A stretch of 37,536 nt of DNA from the IMG/VR virus record IMGVR_UViG_3300017991_000226, positions 1 to 37,536 of that record; one strand, given 5' to 3'. Position 1 is the first letter of the stretch. Each line of letters begins with the position of its first letter. The notes below the pieces were generated by a model that did not search any database, had not been told where the DNA came from, and saw only the letters and a program-made list of their open reading frames with translations. This document shows, piece after piece, positions 23,615-29,897 of the stretch. Origin of the DNA: a virus. Made by a program: the position numbers and the translations under genes.

Positions 23615-24295
23615 TTACTTTCCTAAGAATTTAGGATCTGTGATCTGATCCTTGAAGTGAGTACAGAAATACAAGAACTCCTCAACCTCAACTCTGATAC
23701 GCTCCTCCTCAGTACCATTCGGATAATAATCTTCTTTGAATACTGCATTGAAATTTGTAACCAGGAATTGAAACTTTCTTGATCCTGTCATCCATGGGTA
23801 TACTGATCGCTGGAGACTCGGCAAGTATTTCCCGATATCGTACTTCTTCGTGGTCTTCACATCATAGCTGATGCCATCCTTTATGGTATCCACGAATCCA
23901 AACATTTTAACAGGTCCATACTTCGTTTCCAGCATCTTCTCCAGGTACACCTCATGAATTCCCCCGAGCCTGATTTTCCCAATCTCCTCAACAGGGCCTA
24001 CAGGGAACCGGTAACGATCATAGAAGTAACAAAGCTGCTTTCTATGTTCTGCCGGTTGGAGCTGCTGCCAATTCCATTCAGTAAGCTCATGAAATGAGGA
24101 GCCTTTCATTGCTGCATCGCTTGTTGGCTGTGGAACCCTGTTGATCTTATCAATGATATCCTGTTCCTTGATACCATAAAGATCCAGCTTGAAATTCATG
24201 AACTGCTCAACGAGCGTGGGATAGATCCTATACATCGCTCTCGGCTTTTCCATCCAGGGGGAGATCTCCTGATCCGGCCTTCGCTTCCTCTTCAT
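23615..24295 (-). CDS. PD-(D/E)XK nuclease (RecB/Cas4-like exonuclease)
   Basis: Motifs are in the expected order: SSFHE (His69, Glu70), GFVDTIKDGISYDVKTTKK (Asp136, then Asp145-x-Lys147), and LQRSVYPW (Gln162, Tyr166). This is the RecB/Cas4-type exonuclease arrangement. It overlaps the Sak4-like gene by 68 nt, but internal Mets at 24253 or 24235 would shorten the overlap; I keep the longest form with doubt. Next to a recombinase-type ATPase it is likely a recombination exonuclease that makes single-stranded ends. Confidence 0.8.
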   Translation of the reverse strand: MKRKRRPDQEISPWMEKPRAMYRIYPTLVEQFMNFKLDLYGIKEQDIIDKINRVPQPTSDAAMKGSSFHELTEWNWQQLQPAEHRKQLCYFYDRYRFPVGPVEEIGKIRLGGIHEVYLEKMLETKYGPVKMFGFVDTIKDGISYDVKTTKKYDIGKYLPSLQRSVYPWMTGSRKFQFLVTNFNAVFKEDYYPNGTEEERIRVEVEEFLYFCTHFKDQITDPKFLGK

Positions 24296-25217
24296 CTTCT
24301 TTCCTCAGATCGACATAGCATTCCATCTCTTTGTCATAGGTAAACCCAAGGTCCTTGCATTTGGCAGAGATCTTGCTCTTCAGGACCACATGGCTGTCCC
24401 ATATGGAATCCAGGTTCTGCATCTCCTCGATGAAATCATTCGCATGGTCCACATTTGCTATCCCGGAAATTTTTAAAAGCATCTCATTTTTCAGATCATT
24501 ATATTGCTTGATAACTTCCATCTGGCTGGCCAGCTTAGCATGATATGTAGCGAATATATCCGTCAGGGGCTTTGAGGTTTTTACCTCATTCAGATCCGGG
24601 ATCTGGATAATGGGAGGAAGCTCGCAGGCATTCTTTCCATAATAATTATCCGTTGGATCAAAAGAGATAGTTCTCTTATTGCTCCTGCTCTGCATGTATC
24701 CTACAAGATCCATATCCCTGATGATATTACCTGCAGTCTGCCCTGAAATATCTGGCCGGTAGTATCTGGTATCATTCTCAACGGACTCCTTGAGGTGGGC
24801 AATGAAGATCAGGTTTTTCCCGGAGGTATTCATCAGGGCAAGAAAAGCCTTGAATTGATTACCCAGGACTCCCCATCCCTGGAGGGTAAGTGCGCCACCG
24901 GCCTGCAGTTTATAATTCTCCTTAATGATATGAGCTGCCAGGAAATCCAGGGCTTTCCCAACTGTATCCACGACGAAGGTATCATACTCTCCAAGATTCT
25001 CCTTCGTTACCTGCAGGATATCATCCCATGATTCCACTGGAATGTAATCCTTCCGGAATTGAGGAGATACCCTGCGAACTCCTCCATCGCAATCAATAAG
25101 AAGAGGTTTTGGAGCAGACAATCCAATAGTGGATTTGCCTATACCAGGTTCCCCGTAAATTAACGCCTTGATGGCGCTTGCCGTGATAGGCTCTGAAGCT
25201 TTAACAATTTTTGCCAT
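24228..25217 (-). CDS. Sak4-like RecA-family ATPase (AAA_24)
   Basis: Walker A is GEPGIGKST (residues 22-30) and Walker B is YDTFVVDTVG near residue 80. A conserved NLIFIAHLKE segment follows near 135. Proteins of this size with this motif set are the AAA_24/Sak4 group, which promote single-strand annealing during phage recombination. The acidic C-terminal tail (KEDEEEAKAGSGDLPLDGK) is consistent with an interaction tail for a nuclease or SSB. The next gene encodes a PD-(D/E)XK nuclease, the usual partner. Confidence 0.85.
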   Translation of the reverse strand: MAKIVKASEPITASAIKALIYGEPGIGKSTIGLSAPKPLLIDCDGGVRRVSPQFRKDYIPVESWDDILQVTKENLGEYDTFVVDTVGKALDFLAAHIIKENYKLQAGGALTLQGWGVLGNQFKAFLALMNTSGKNLIFIAHLKESVENDTRYYRPDISGQTAGNIIRDMDLVGYMQSRSNKRTISFDPTDNYYGKNACELPPIIQIPDLNEVKTSKPLTDIFATYHAKLASQMEVIKQYNDLKNEMLLKISGIANVDHANDFIEEMQNLDSIWDSHVVLKSKISAKCKDLGFTYDKEMECYVDLRKEDEEEAKAGSGDLPLDGKAESDV

Positions 25218-25243
25218 TTCTAATTTTGGTTTTTAATTAATAA

Positions 25244-25441
25244 TTATCCGCGTTTGGGCCTGCGAATCTGCAGCACCCTTTTAATCTTTATTCCATCTTC
25301 GAAGCTGTATTCATCCTGATCCTTAAGCGCTCTATTGACGGTCCAGTATTTAGGCTTTCTGCCAATATATTCGCATAGGTATGATAGGGATGTACATGAT
25401 ACATCAATACCATGATGAGAGGTTACAAAAGTGTACTTCAT
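25244..25441 (-). CDS. Hypothetical 65-aa basic protein
   Basis: The protein begins MKYTFVTSHHGIDVSCTSLS and has KPKYWTVNRALKDQ, a possible helix-turn-helix-like stretch, and a basic end (RVLQIRRPKRG). No family is recognised. Its ATG overlaps the upstream stop by one base (TAATG). It precedes the recombination genes. Confidence 0.6.
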   Translation of the reverse strand: MKYTFVTSHHGIDVSCTSLSYLCEYIGRKPKYWTVNRALKDQDEYSFEDGIKIKRVLQIRRPKRG

Positions 25442-25602
25442 TAGTTTTGGGAAATTACAACAAATGAAGAGTCGCTCAGCTCAAATACTTGGAACTGACC
25501 CCCGCGCTTGATATCCCGAGATTTGGGAGAAGCCTCACCGAAGATCTGAGTAGGCTCTTGCTTCCTTAGATCAAATTTCTCGATGATTTCGAGGTTCTTC
25601 AT
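25441..25602 (-). CDS. Hypothetical 53-aa protein (start uncertain)
   Basis: In-frame ATGs occur at 25683, 25626 and 25602. A perfect promoter has its -7 element at 25637-25630. The first ATG lies upstream of that promoter, and the second would make the mRNA nearly leaderless. The ATG at 25602 (MKNLEIIEKFDLRKQEPTQI) leaves a 27-nt leader like those of the other promoters, so I choose it. The protein ends in a short strand region (FQVFELSDSSFVVIS). No function is known. Confidence 0.55.
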   Translation of the reverse strand: MKNLEIIEKFDLRKQEPTQIFGEASPKSRDIKRGGQFQVFELSDSSFVVISQN

Positions 25603-25629
25603 CTGTATGTGTTCATTGTTCGCCATGCC

Positions 25630-25661
25630 CAAATATATGGTTATTTTGGCAAGCTTGCAAA
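25630..25661 (-). promoter_or_regulatory. Bacteroidota-type promoter inside the early operon
   Basis: On the minus strand TTTG (25661-25658) and TATATTTG (25637-25630) are separated by exactly 20 nt. The element pair is the Bacteroidota housekeeping consensus and would start transcription close to 25625, driving the 53-aa gene and the recombination genes downstream. Confidence 0.75.
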
Positions 25662-25676
25662 ATATCCTCCGTAATT

Positions 25677-25901
25677 TTAGCATCTCGCTAATTTTGAGGT
25701 TCGATCTGATACTTGCCCCAAAACTCCATCCATTCGGAGCTGCGTGAGCTTACCGGCACATTTATCGCAAAGTATACGATCATCGATAATACAAGGGTCC
25801 AGGGCCTCATATCCCCATATATACCCCCGGCAGGAATGGCATTGGTATTCTTCCTCAATCCGGGACTCTTCATTCATTCCAAATCTTTCATCTAAATCCA
25901 T
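25677..25901 (-). CDS. Small zinc-ribbon protein
   Basis: The 74-residue protein contains CHSC (Cys21, Cys24) and CDKC (Cys45, Cys48), a four-Cys zinc ribbon spaced by 20 residues. Such ribbons bind DNA, RNA or protein, and several phage early proteins have this form. No closer assignment is possible. The start MDLDERFGMN at 25901 lies 2 nt after the upstream stop. Its stop overlaps an in-frame ATG of the next gene. Confidence 0.65.
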   Translation of the reverse strand: MDLDERFGMNEESRIEEEYQCHSCRGYIWGYEALDPCIIDDRILCDKCAGKLTQLRMDGVLGQVSDRTSKLARC

Positions 25902-25903
25902 GG

Positions 25904-26137
25904 CTATCGTATTTGCATTAGATGAAACTTATCCTCCTGAGCGCCTATATGGAAAGAGAGATTCAAGAGGTGGCACAGAAATACTAAAGCATCCATGAAC
26001 TGAATCTCAATCTTAAAGCTGATTTTCTCCTGTTCAATATTTATATCAATATCATGGAATGTAATGTATCCATGCGTTTGATTGTGGGCCTTCATTACTA
26101 TCATGGCCGTAGTTAGAACCTCGATATTATTCATCAT
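25904..26137 (-). CDS. Hypothetical 77-aa protein
   Basis: The frame opens at 26173, but the ATG at 26137 gives a 4-nt ATGA overlap with the upstream stop, so I choose it. The protein begins MMNNIEVLTTAMIVMKAHNQ, a helix, then beta strands (HDIDINIEQEKISFKIEIQF). No function is recognised. Confidence 0.55.
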   Translation of the reverse strand: MMNNIEVLTTAMIVMKAHNQTHGYITFHDIDINIEQEKISFKIEIQFMDALVFLCHLLNLSFHIGAQEDKFHLMQIR

Positions 26138-26382
26138 GACTTTGTGTTTATATGGTTTACAATAATTTCGCATGGATCGATATCAGTATTGGCATATACC
26201 TGAGCCATCAATTCATTTAGCTTTGCCATCTCTTCAGCGGTTGGAGGATCTTCGCATGAATTCCATTGTACATCCATAGCGTCATCCTCAGGATGATACT
26301 CTTCTCCATTCTGGCAGAGTTCATTCAGGAATTGAACGGCATCGTACTCCGTTTTGATTTCAATGTTGAGATTCGTTTTCAT
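26134..26382 (-). CDS. Hypothetical 82-aa acidic early protein
   Basis: The protein is strongly acidic (CQNGEEYHPEDDAMDVQWNS). No domain is recognised; small acidic early phage proteins often inhibit or mimic DNA-binding targets, but that is only a thought. Its leader carries AAGCACCAC two nt before ATG, the same motif as before the 55-aa and VRR-NUC genes, although no matching promoter lies upstream. Confidence 0.6.
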   Translation of the reverse strand: MKTNLNIEIKTEYDAVQFLNELCQNGEEYHPEDDAMDVQWNSCEDPPTAEEMAKLNELMAQVYANTDIDPCEIIVNHINTKS

Positions 26383-26403
26383 AGTGGTGCTTGATTTAAA
26401 GGT

Positions 26404-26425
26404 GCTCGGGGAATATTCCCTCAGC
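26404..26425. promoter_or_regulatory. 22-bp interrupted palindrome centred on GGGAATATTCCC
   Basis: The 12-bp perfect palindrome at 26409-26420 is flanked by GCT and AGC arms across 2-nt mismatches, 26404-26425. It covers the stop codon of the 55-aa gene and lies 22 nt upstream of the 82-aa gene's start. It could be an operator for an early regulator or a short hairpin. No U-tract follows, so it is not a standard terminator. Confidence 0.35.
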
Positions 26426-26588
26426 TGATCAATGATTCCAGGACTTCGCTTTCAATTTTCTCAGCGATATCATGAGGAAGATCATACATGGAAGTAATGT
26501 GTACCTCTCCATCTACTACGATGATTTCATAGATTCCATAATACTTAGCTTCTTCTGGGAGGGCGATTGTGTTGATCAGGTTCTTCAT
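26421..26588 (-). CDS. First early gene: hypothetical 55-aa protein
   Basis: Minus-strand ATG at 26588 encodes MKNLINTIALPEEAKYYGIY, then EIIVVDGEVHITSMYDLPHD and a helical end, stop at 26421. It is the first gene after the main promoter (26618-26649) and its leader carries AAGCACCAC. As the first early product it is a good candidate for a host-takeover or regulatory factor, but no family is recognised. Confidence 0.65.
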   Translation of the reverse strand: MKNLINTIALPEEAKYYGIYEIIVVDGEVHITSMYDLPHDIAEKIESEVLESLIS

Positions 26589-26617
26589 TGTGTGGTGCTT
26601 GATTGATTAGTATGATT

Positions 26618-26649
26618 CAAATATAGGGTGGATATCAATACCGTGCAAA
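26618..26649 (-). promoter_or_regulatory. Main early promoter, Bacteroidota type
   Basis: On the minus strand TTTG (26649-26646) and TATATTTG (26625-26618) are separated by exactly 20 nt. This matches the Bacteroidota housekeeping promoter. It sits at the start of the early operon, in the only long non-coding region, 29 nt upstream of the 55-aa gene. Confidence 0.8.
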
Positions 26650-26753
26650 TATTTCCCGCATTTTTTTGCATTTATTCATGTTATCGATTTTAAGCCATTA
26701 GAACGCCTTATAGAGAGATGCTGAGTTCACGGCCCCGATGTACCAGAAAGTTT

Positions 26754-26792
26754 AGATATGCCCTATATCGAGAGATATGGCCTATAAAATCG
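26754..26792. repeat. Tandem 19-nt direct repeat in the main non-coding region
   Basis: Two adjacent units share AGATATGsCCTATA (13 of 14 identical; units start at 26754 and 26773). ATATC-GAGA-GATAT across the unit border is also an inverted repeat. The 294 nt between the spanin and first early gene otherwise hold only a promoter and a hairpin. Such repeats may bind a replication initiator or regulator. Confidence 0.55.
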
Positions 26793-26801
26793 CATATAAA
26801 G

Positions 26802-26851
26802 AAGATCCGAGCCCCTTAGAGTTTTGGCGAACAATGAGGAACCCGGATCTT
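26802..26851 (-). terminator. Terminator-like hairpin after the lysis genes
   Basis: On the minus strand AAGATCCGGG (26851-26842) pairs with CTCGGATCTT (26811-26802), 9 of 10 positions, around a 30-nt loop that can pair further (CCT with AGG). A pyrimidine-rich CTTTAT follows. It lies 32 nt past the spanin stop and would end the late transcript before the early promoter. Confidence 0.5.
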
Positions 26852-26882
26852 ATGAACGGATAATTATGAAGAAAAACCAGAT

Positions 26883-27449
26883 TTATCGTTTGAACATCAG
26901 TATTGCGAACAGCAATAACAATAATACGACAGCCACCGGCAGGCTGGCCCTGTAATACCAGGGTACTTTAATTATTGGAGGCTCCTTGTGTATCTCTACA
27001 GTATAGAGCTCCCTAAAATGATCTTTGATTTTGATAACTGAATCAAGTTTGATTTTTAATATATGCTCATGCTCAATAAGCCTCACATGGAGGCGCACGG
27101 ATTTATAGTCCACTGCCTCTATCCAGGCTCTTGCATCAGCGAGGGTACCGGTTACTGCAACCGTATCAGTAGTGAGATCCGGAGAGGGGTCAAGCACCAC
27201 ACTATCTCCCTCCTCCGGACATGGGATCACAACAGCGATCTCCTCACGTACTGTATCGCCTGGTAGTAATACCTCGACGATTGTATCTCTATACTCCACC
27301 TCAATCCTGGTAATCGTATCGCTCAAGATCTCCGGGGGGTATAATTCAAAACAGCGCTTCTGTGTAGCACATCCCATGAATAGCATAATCATGAGCGTGA
27401 ACCAGAATGCTGTCCAGAATAAGCGCCTTATGTATTTTATCTCTATCAT
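26883..27449 (-). CDS. Unimolecular spanin (u-spanin-like lipoprotein with C-terminal membrane helix)
   Basis: It fuses inner and outer membranes at the end of lysis. Residues 8-26 are a lipoprotein signal peptide with lipobox LFMGC, lipidated Cys27. The middle is a beta/coil region rich in Asp and Thr, then a helix. Residues about 165-185 (LPVAVVLLLLLFAILMF) form a C-terminal membrane helix followed by KR. One protein with both an outer-membrane lipid and an inner-membrane anchor is the definition of a u-spanin, as in phage T1. It is the last late gene, coupled by ATGA to the endolysin. Confidence 0.75.
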   Translation of the reverse strand: MIEIKYIRRLFWTAFWFTLMIMLFMGCATQKRCFELYPPEILSDTITRIEVEYRDTIVEVLLPGDTVREEIAVVIPCPEEGDSVVLDPSPDLTTDTVAVTGTLADARAWIEAVDYKSVRLHVRLIEHEHILKIKLDSVIKIKDHFRELYTVEIHKEPPIIKVPWYYRASLPVAVVLLLLLFAILMFKR

Positions 27450-27877
27450 TTAACTTGAATAGATATTTCCTCTCCCCTCTTGATGGCTTTAGAAATCATG
27501 CTGACTATCTTCCTTTCATATTTCGCTGAATTGATCACCATGCCCTTTACCTTATTTTCTCCTGGAAGGATACATCCATGGGAATCCTTTGCAGTATTTC
27601 CTCTGTGTATACGTATACCGGTAAAATGTTTTACATCGAGTACCAGGGGAAGAAGTCTTTTAAATTTTGGTGACATGCTAAGCTCAACCTGGTATAATCC
27701 AAATGGGATGGCAGTTTCTCCATATACCTTCTTTTCATCATCATCGAGCAGATCTCCATCATGATTCAGATCCCTGACCTTATCTTCGATTGTATCGCAA
27801 AGATATTGATTATCCACAGAGAGTATTCCGATCGTGTAATCCGGACCCAGGTACCTGCGATAAAGAATGAATTTCAT
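27446..27877 (-). CDS. DUF5675 endolysin-like protein
   Basis: The motif HRGNTAKDSHGCILPGE (His91, Asp98, Ser99, Cys102) has the His and Ser-x-Gly-Cys pattern of L,D-transpeptidase-like catalytic centres and is characteristic of DUF5675, common in lysis modules of Bacteroidota phages. The N-terminus MKFILYRRYLGPDYTIGILS is the usual start of this family. It probably cleaves peptidoglycan peptides, although activity of the family is inferred. It overlaps the membrane-protein gene upstream and the spanin downstream by 4 nt each. Confidence 0.8.
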   Translation of the reverse strand: MKFILYRRYLGPDYTIGILSVDNQYLCDTIEDKVRDLNHDGDLLDDDEKKVYGETAIPFGLYQVELSMSPKFKRLLPLVLDVKHFTGIRIHRGNTAKDSHGCILPGENKVKGMVINSAKYERKIVSMISKAIKRGEEISIQVK

Positions 27878-28260
27878 TTCTTGCGCTTAGCTATAAATTT
27901 ACTGGCATCCTCTCCCCCTCCGAGAATTGCCTCCAGGAGGCGGTCGATAAGGGTACCCAGCATGAAGGAGGACCAGCCATTAAGGGGAACGGGATCCTCA
28001 ACTGCAAATATCACCAGAGAGATCTGCTCCCAGAAGATAATTGATATGGCAAGTAGGATGATGGATAATACAACACGGATAGCCCCCATGGAGAAATGCT
28101 TCCATGAAAAAGCCCCCGGGGTACGGCTGTCCATCTTAATCGCTTTGTATAGCGAGAATAGGAAAAAGGAAATTGCTCCAGCAAGGGCAAAGAAATAGAA
28201 TACAATGAACTCCCCGAAGGGCATCCCATTCAATACGAGCTTATGTACTTCTTCTCCCAT
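27874..28260 (-). CDS. Two-helix membrane protein of the lysis module
   Basis: The 128-residue protein has hydrophobic stretches at about 18-38 (FIVFYFFALAGAISFFLFSL) and 60-85 (VVLSIILLAISIIFW), with TPGAFSWKHFS between them, a pattern recurrent in Bacteroidota phage proteins beside endolysin. It may be a holin or antiholin partner of the 134-aa protein upstream. It ends in a basic tail (FIAKRKK) and overlaps the endolysin start by 4 nt. Confidence 0.6.
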   Translation of the reverse strand: MGEEVHKLVLNGMPFGEFIVFYFFALAGAISFFLFSLYKAIKMDSRTPGAFSWKHFSMGAIRVVLSIILLAISIIFWEQISLVIFAVEDPVPLNGWSSFMLGTLIDRLLEAILGGGEDASKFIAKRKK

Positions 28261-28354
28261 GGCTGGTCATATTTTGTGAAAATTGGGAGAGAGCTCTTCT
28301 GCCCCCTCCCCTCTCCAGGTCTTAAAGCTCTGAGAGCATGCCTCTGTTTATAAT

Positions 28355-28759
28355 TTAATCTCTTCGAAATTTCTCCTCAATGGCCTCCAGAATATCCTGG
28401 ATGAATCCAATGGCAAATACTCCGACCTGAGCTAATACCAATCCGAGGATATTTAAAGGGATTGCGATCCAGTGCGCTCCATACAGGTACCCGAAATCTA
28501 TGAAATAGCATAGAGCAACGATCAATGCAGCTGTGAGGGTAGTGAATAGGTACTTCAGGAACTTCCCTTCGAGATGAAGCGTTCCTATGACCAGGGGTAC
28601 CAGGAACAACAGGAGAGCGAATGCTCCAAAGATTGATCCGAGGAATACCCTCAAATTCATGAATACTTCCCATACATCCCCGGGAGGTTCAACATCCTGT
28701 GCAAAGATTGCCATGGATCCTGTGATAAGAATCGAAATAAGTAAAATGAGCCTTTTCAT
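28355..28759 (-). CDS. Holin-like membrane protein with signal peptide
   Basis: Starting at ATG 28759, residues 1-20 are a secretion signal (MKRLILLISILITGSMAIFA, next residue Gln) ending in the Bacteroidota-typical A-x-A-Q-like cleavage site. Three hydrophobic helices follow at about 36-56, 65-85 and 95-120. Size and helix number fit a holin, and the lysis genes follow. An earlier Met at 28822 lies in an AT-rich leader and is not favoured. Both membrane proteins here may act together as holin and antiholin. Confidence 0.6.
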   Translation of the reverse strand: MKRLILLISILITGSMAIFAQDVEPPGDVWEVFMNLRVFLGSIFGAFALLLFLVPLVIGTLHLEGKFLKYLFTTLTAALIVALCYFIDFGYLYGAHWIAIPLNILGLVLAQVGVFAIGFIQDILEAIEEKFRRD

Positions 28760-28871
28760 AATAATTTGAATTTTGGTGAATATTAAGAGGTTACAATTTA
28801 TGATAATACAATGACTTGGCAAAATTCATGTCTTCAGCTGGTAATTTAAGTCAATAAAATATTAATTGCGT

Positions 28872-29885
28872 TTATAGTGTTCCTAAATACGTTAGCCACA
28901 TAGTGGCTGCCACTGAATTATCAAAGGCTGCATTACTATCAAAATCAGTGTCTATGTTATTGGTGTAGTACTGAAGCCTCAGCGTATCACCAACAGCCAG
29001 GCTGTCAGTTCCATTGTAGCTTAATACATCTTCCCCGCCTGACCTTATGCTTCCCGCATAGCCTCTCTGTGAGCACCTGGCCTCTGTTGTTCCATTCTTG
29101 AAGATTCTGGATAATATCAGGAATGCATCAAAACCGCCTCCTGTATTATTCTGAACATGAACACAACCTCCAAATTGCCACAGCCCACCAACCTTGCAAA
29201 CCATAGTGGAATCATTCAATAATTCCATTCCATCCCCCTCACCCTCTGATGCCACTTCTGTAAATCCAGTAAAGTTGCGCCACGTATCAACCTCTTCGGC
29301 ATCTACCTTAGATGTGATATGCGCTTTTATCGCAGATGCTTGATGCAATAATGCTCCGTCCGCTTTAAGTCGCATTATCTCATTATCAAGTGCGCTGAAA
29401 TCATGAGAATCTGTGGGATCAGAATACCATACAAAATCCTTATTGCCATCTACAGTCAGCAGGGTATTACCATATCCCTGGTTATAAAAATGAAAGGTGT
29501 TCTGAAAGATCCCTCCAAGGATCGTCGATTCAGAGCTTGTCATTCCTATCAGGCTCCAATATCCTAAATCATTGGTCAGCTGATGAACAGCCCCTGCAAC
29601 ATTGATTGCGCTTCCGTATGTATTCGTAACCTTCGTCCCGAGCAAGCCAGGATAATTCCCTATGATATTCAGATCTCCGGATGAATTAATCTCTGTAAAG
29701 GCTGAATCCCCCGAACGGATCCCAGCTGCTTCCCTAAATATTCTACTGAAATTCAGATCAACCCTTTCCCTTGCCCATGGGGACATCGCTCGATCAATAG
29801 GGATAGGGAATATCGTTGTATCGATCTCCTGAGCCATGCCTATGGCTGGGATCAATAACATAAGGTATAAGAGTATTTTTTTCAT
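28872..29885 (-). CDS. Secreted-type fibre protein with C1q-like C-terminal domain
   Basis: The first 19 residues (MKKILLYLMLLIPAIGMAQ) are a signal peptide of Bacteroidota type, with cleavage after Ala. The middle is Gly/Ser/Asn-rich beta sequence, typical of fibres. The last 130 residues (GGLWQFGGCVHVQNNTGGGF, then LRLQYYTNN, then AATMWLTYLGTL) resemble a C1q/TNF-like trimeric head. Phage structural proteins usually lack signal peptides, so this one may be exported, perhaps to alter or block the host surface, or the signal may be used differently. It lies between the lyase fusion and the holin. Confidence 0.65.
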   Translation of the reverse strand: MKKILLYLMLLIPAIGMAQEIDTTIFPIPIDRAMSPWARERVDLNFSRIFREAAGIRSGDSAFTEINSSGDLNIIGNYPGLLGTKVTNTYGSAINVAGAVHQLTNDLGYWSLIGMTSSESTILGGIFQNTFHFYNQGYGNTLLTVDGNKDFVWYSDPTDSHDFSALDNEIMRLKADGALLHQASAIKAHITSKVDAEEVDTWRNFTGFTEVASEGEGDGMELLNDSTMVCKVGGLWQFGGCVHVQNNTGGGFDAFLILSRIFKNGTTEARCSQRGYAGSIRSGGEDVLSYNGTDSLAVGDTLRLQYYTNNIDTDFDSNAAFDNSVAATMWLTYLGTL

Positions 29886-29897
29886 GATTCTATTTTT

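Noticed and set aside
26720-26821. 33-aa plus-strand ORF in the main non-coding region
   Set aside because: All supported genes are on the minus strand, and the ORF covers the tandem repeat and hairpin; no ribosome site or familiar sequence.
28286-28316. Possible hairpin between the holin-like gene and the 128-aa membrane protein
   Set aside because: Only six pairs in a polypurine stretch with a weak AATTTT tail; the start codon is 24 nt away. Too weak to list.
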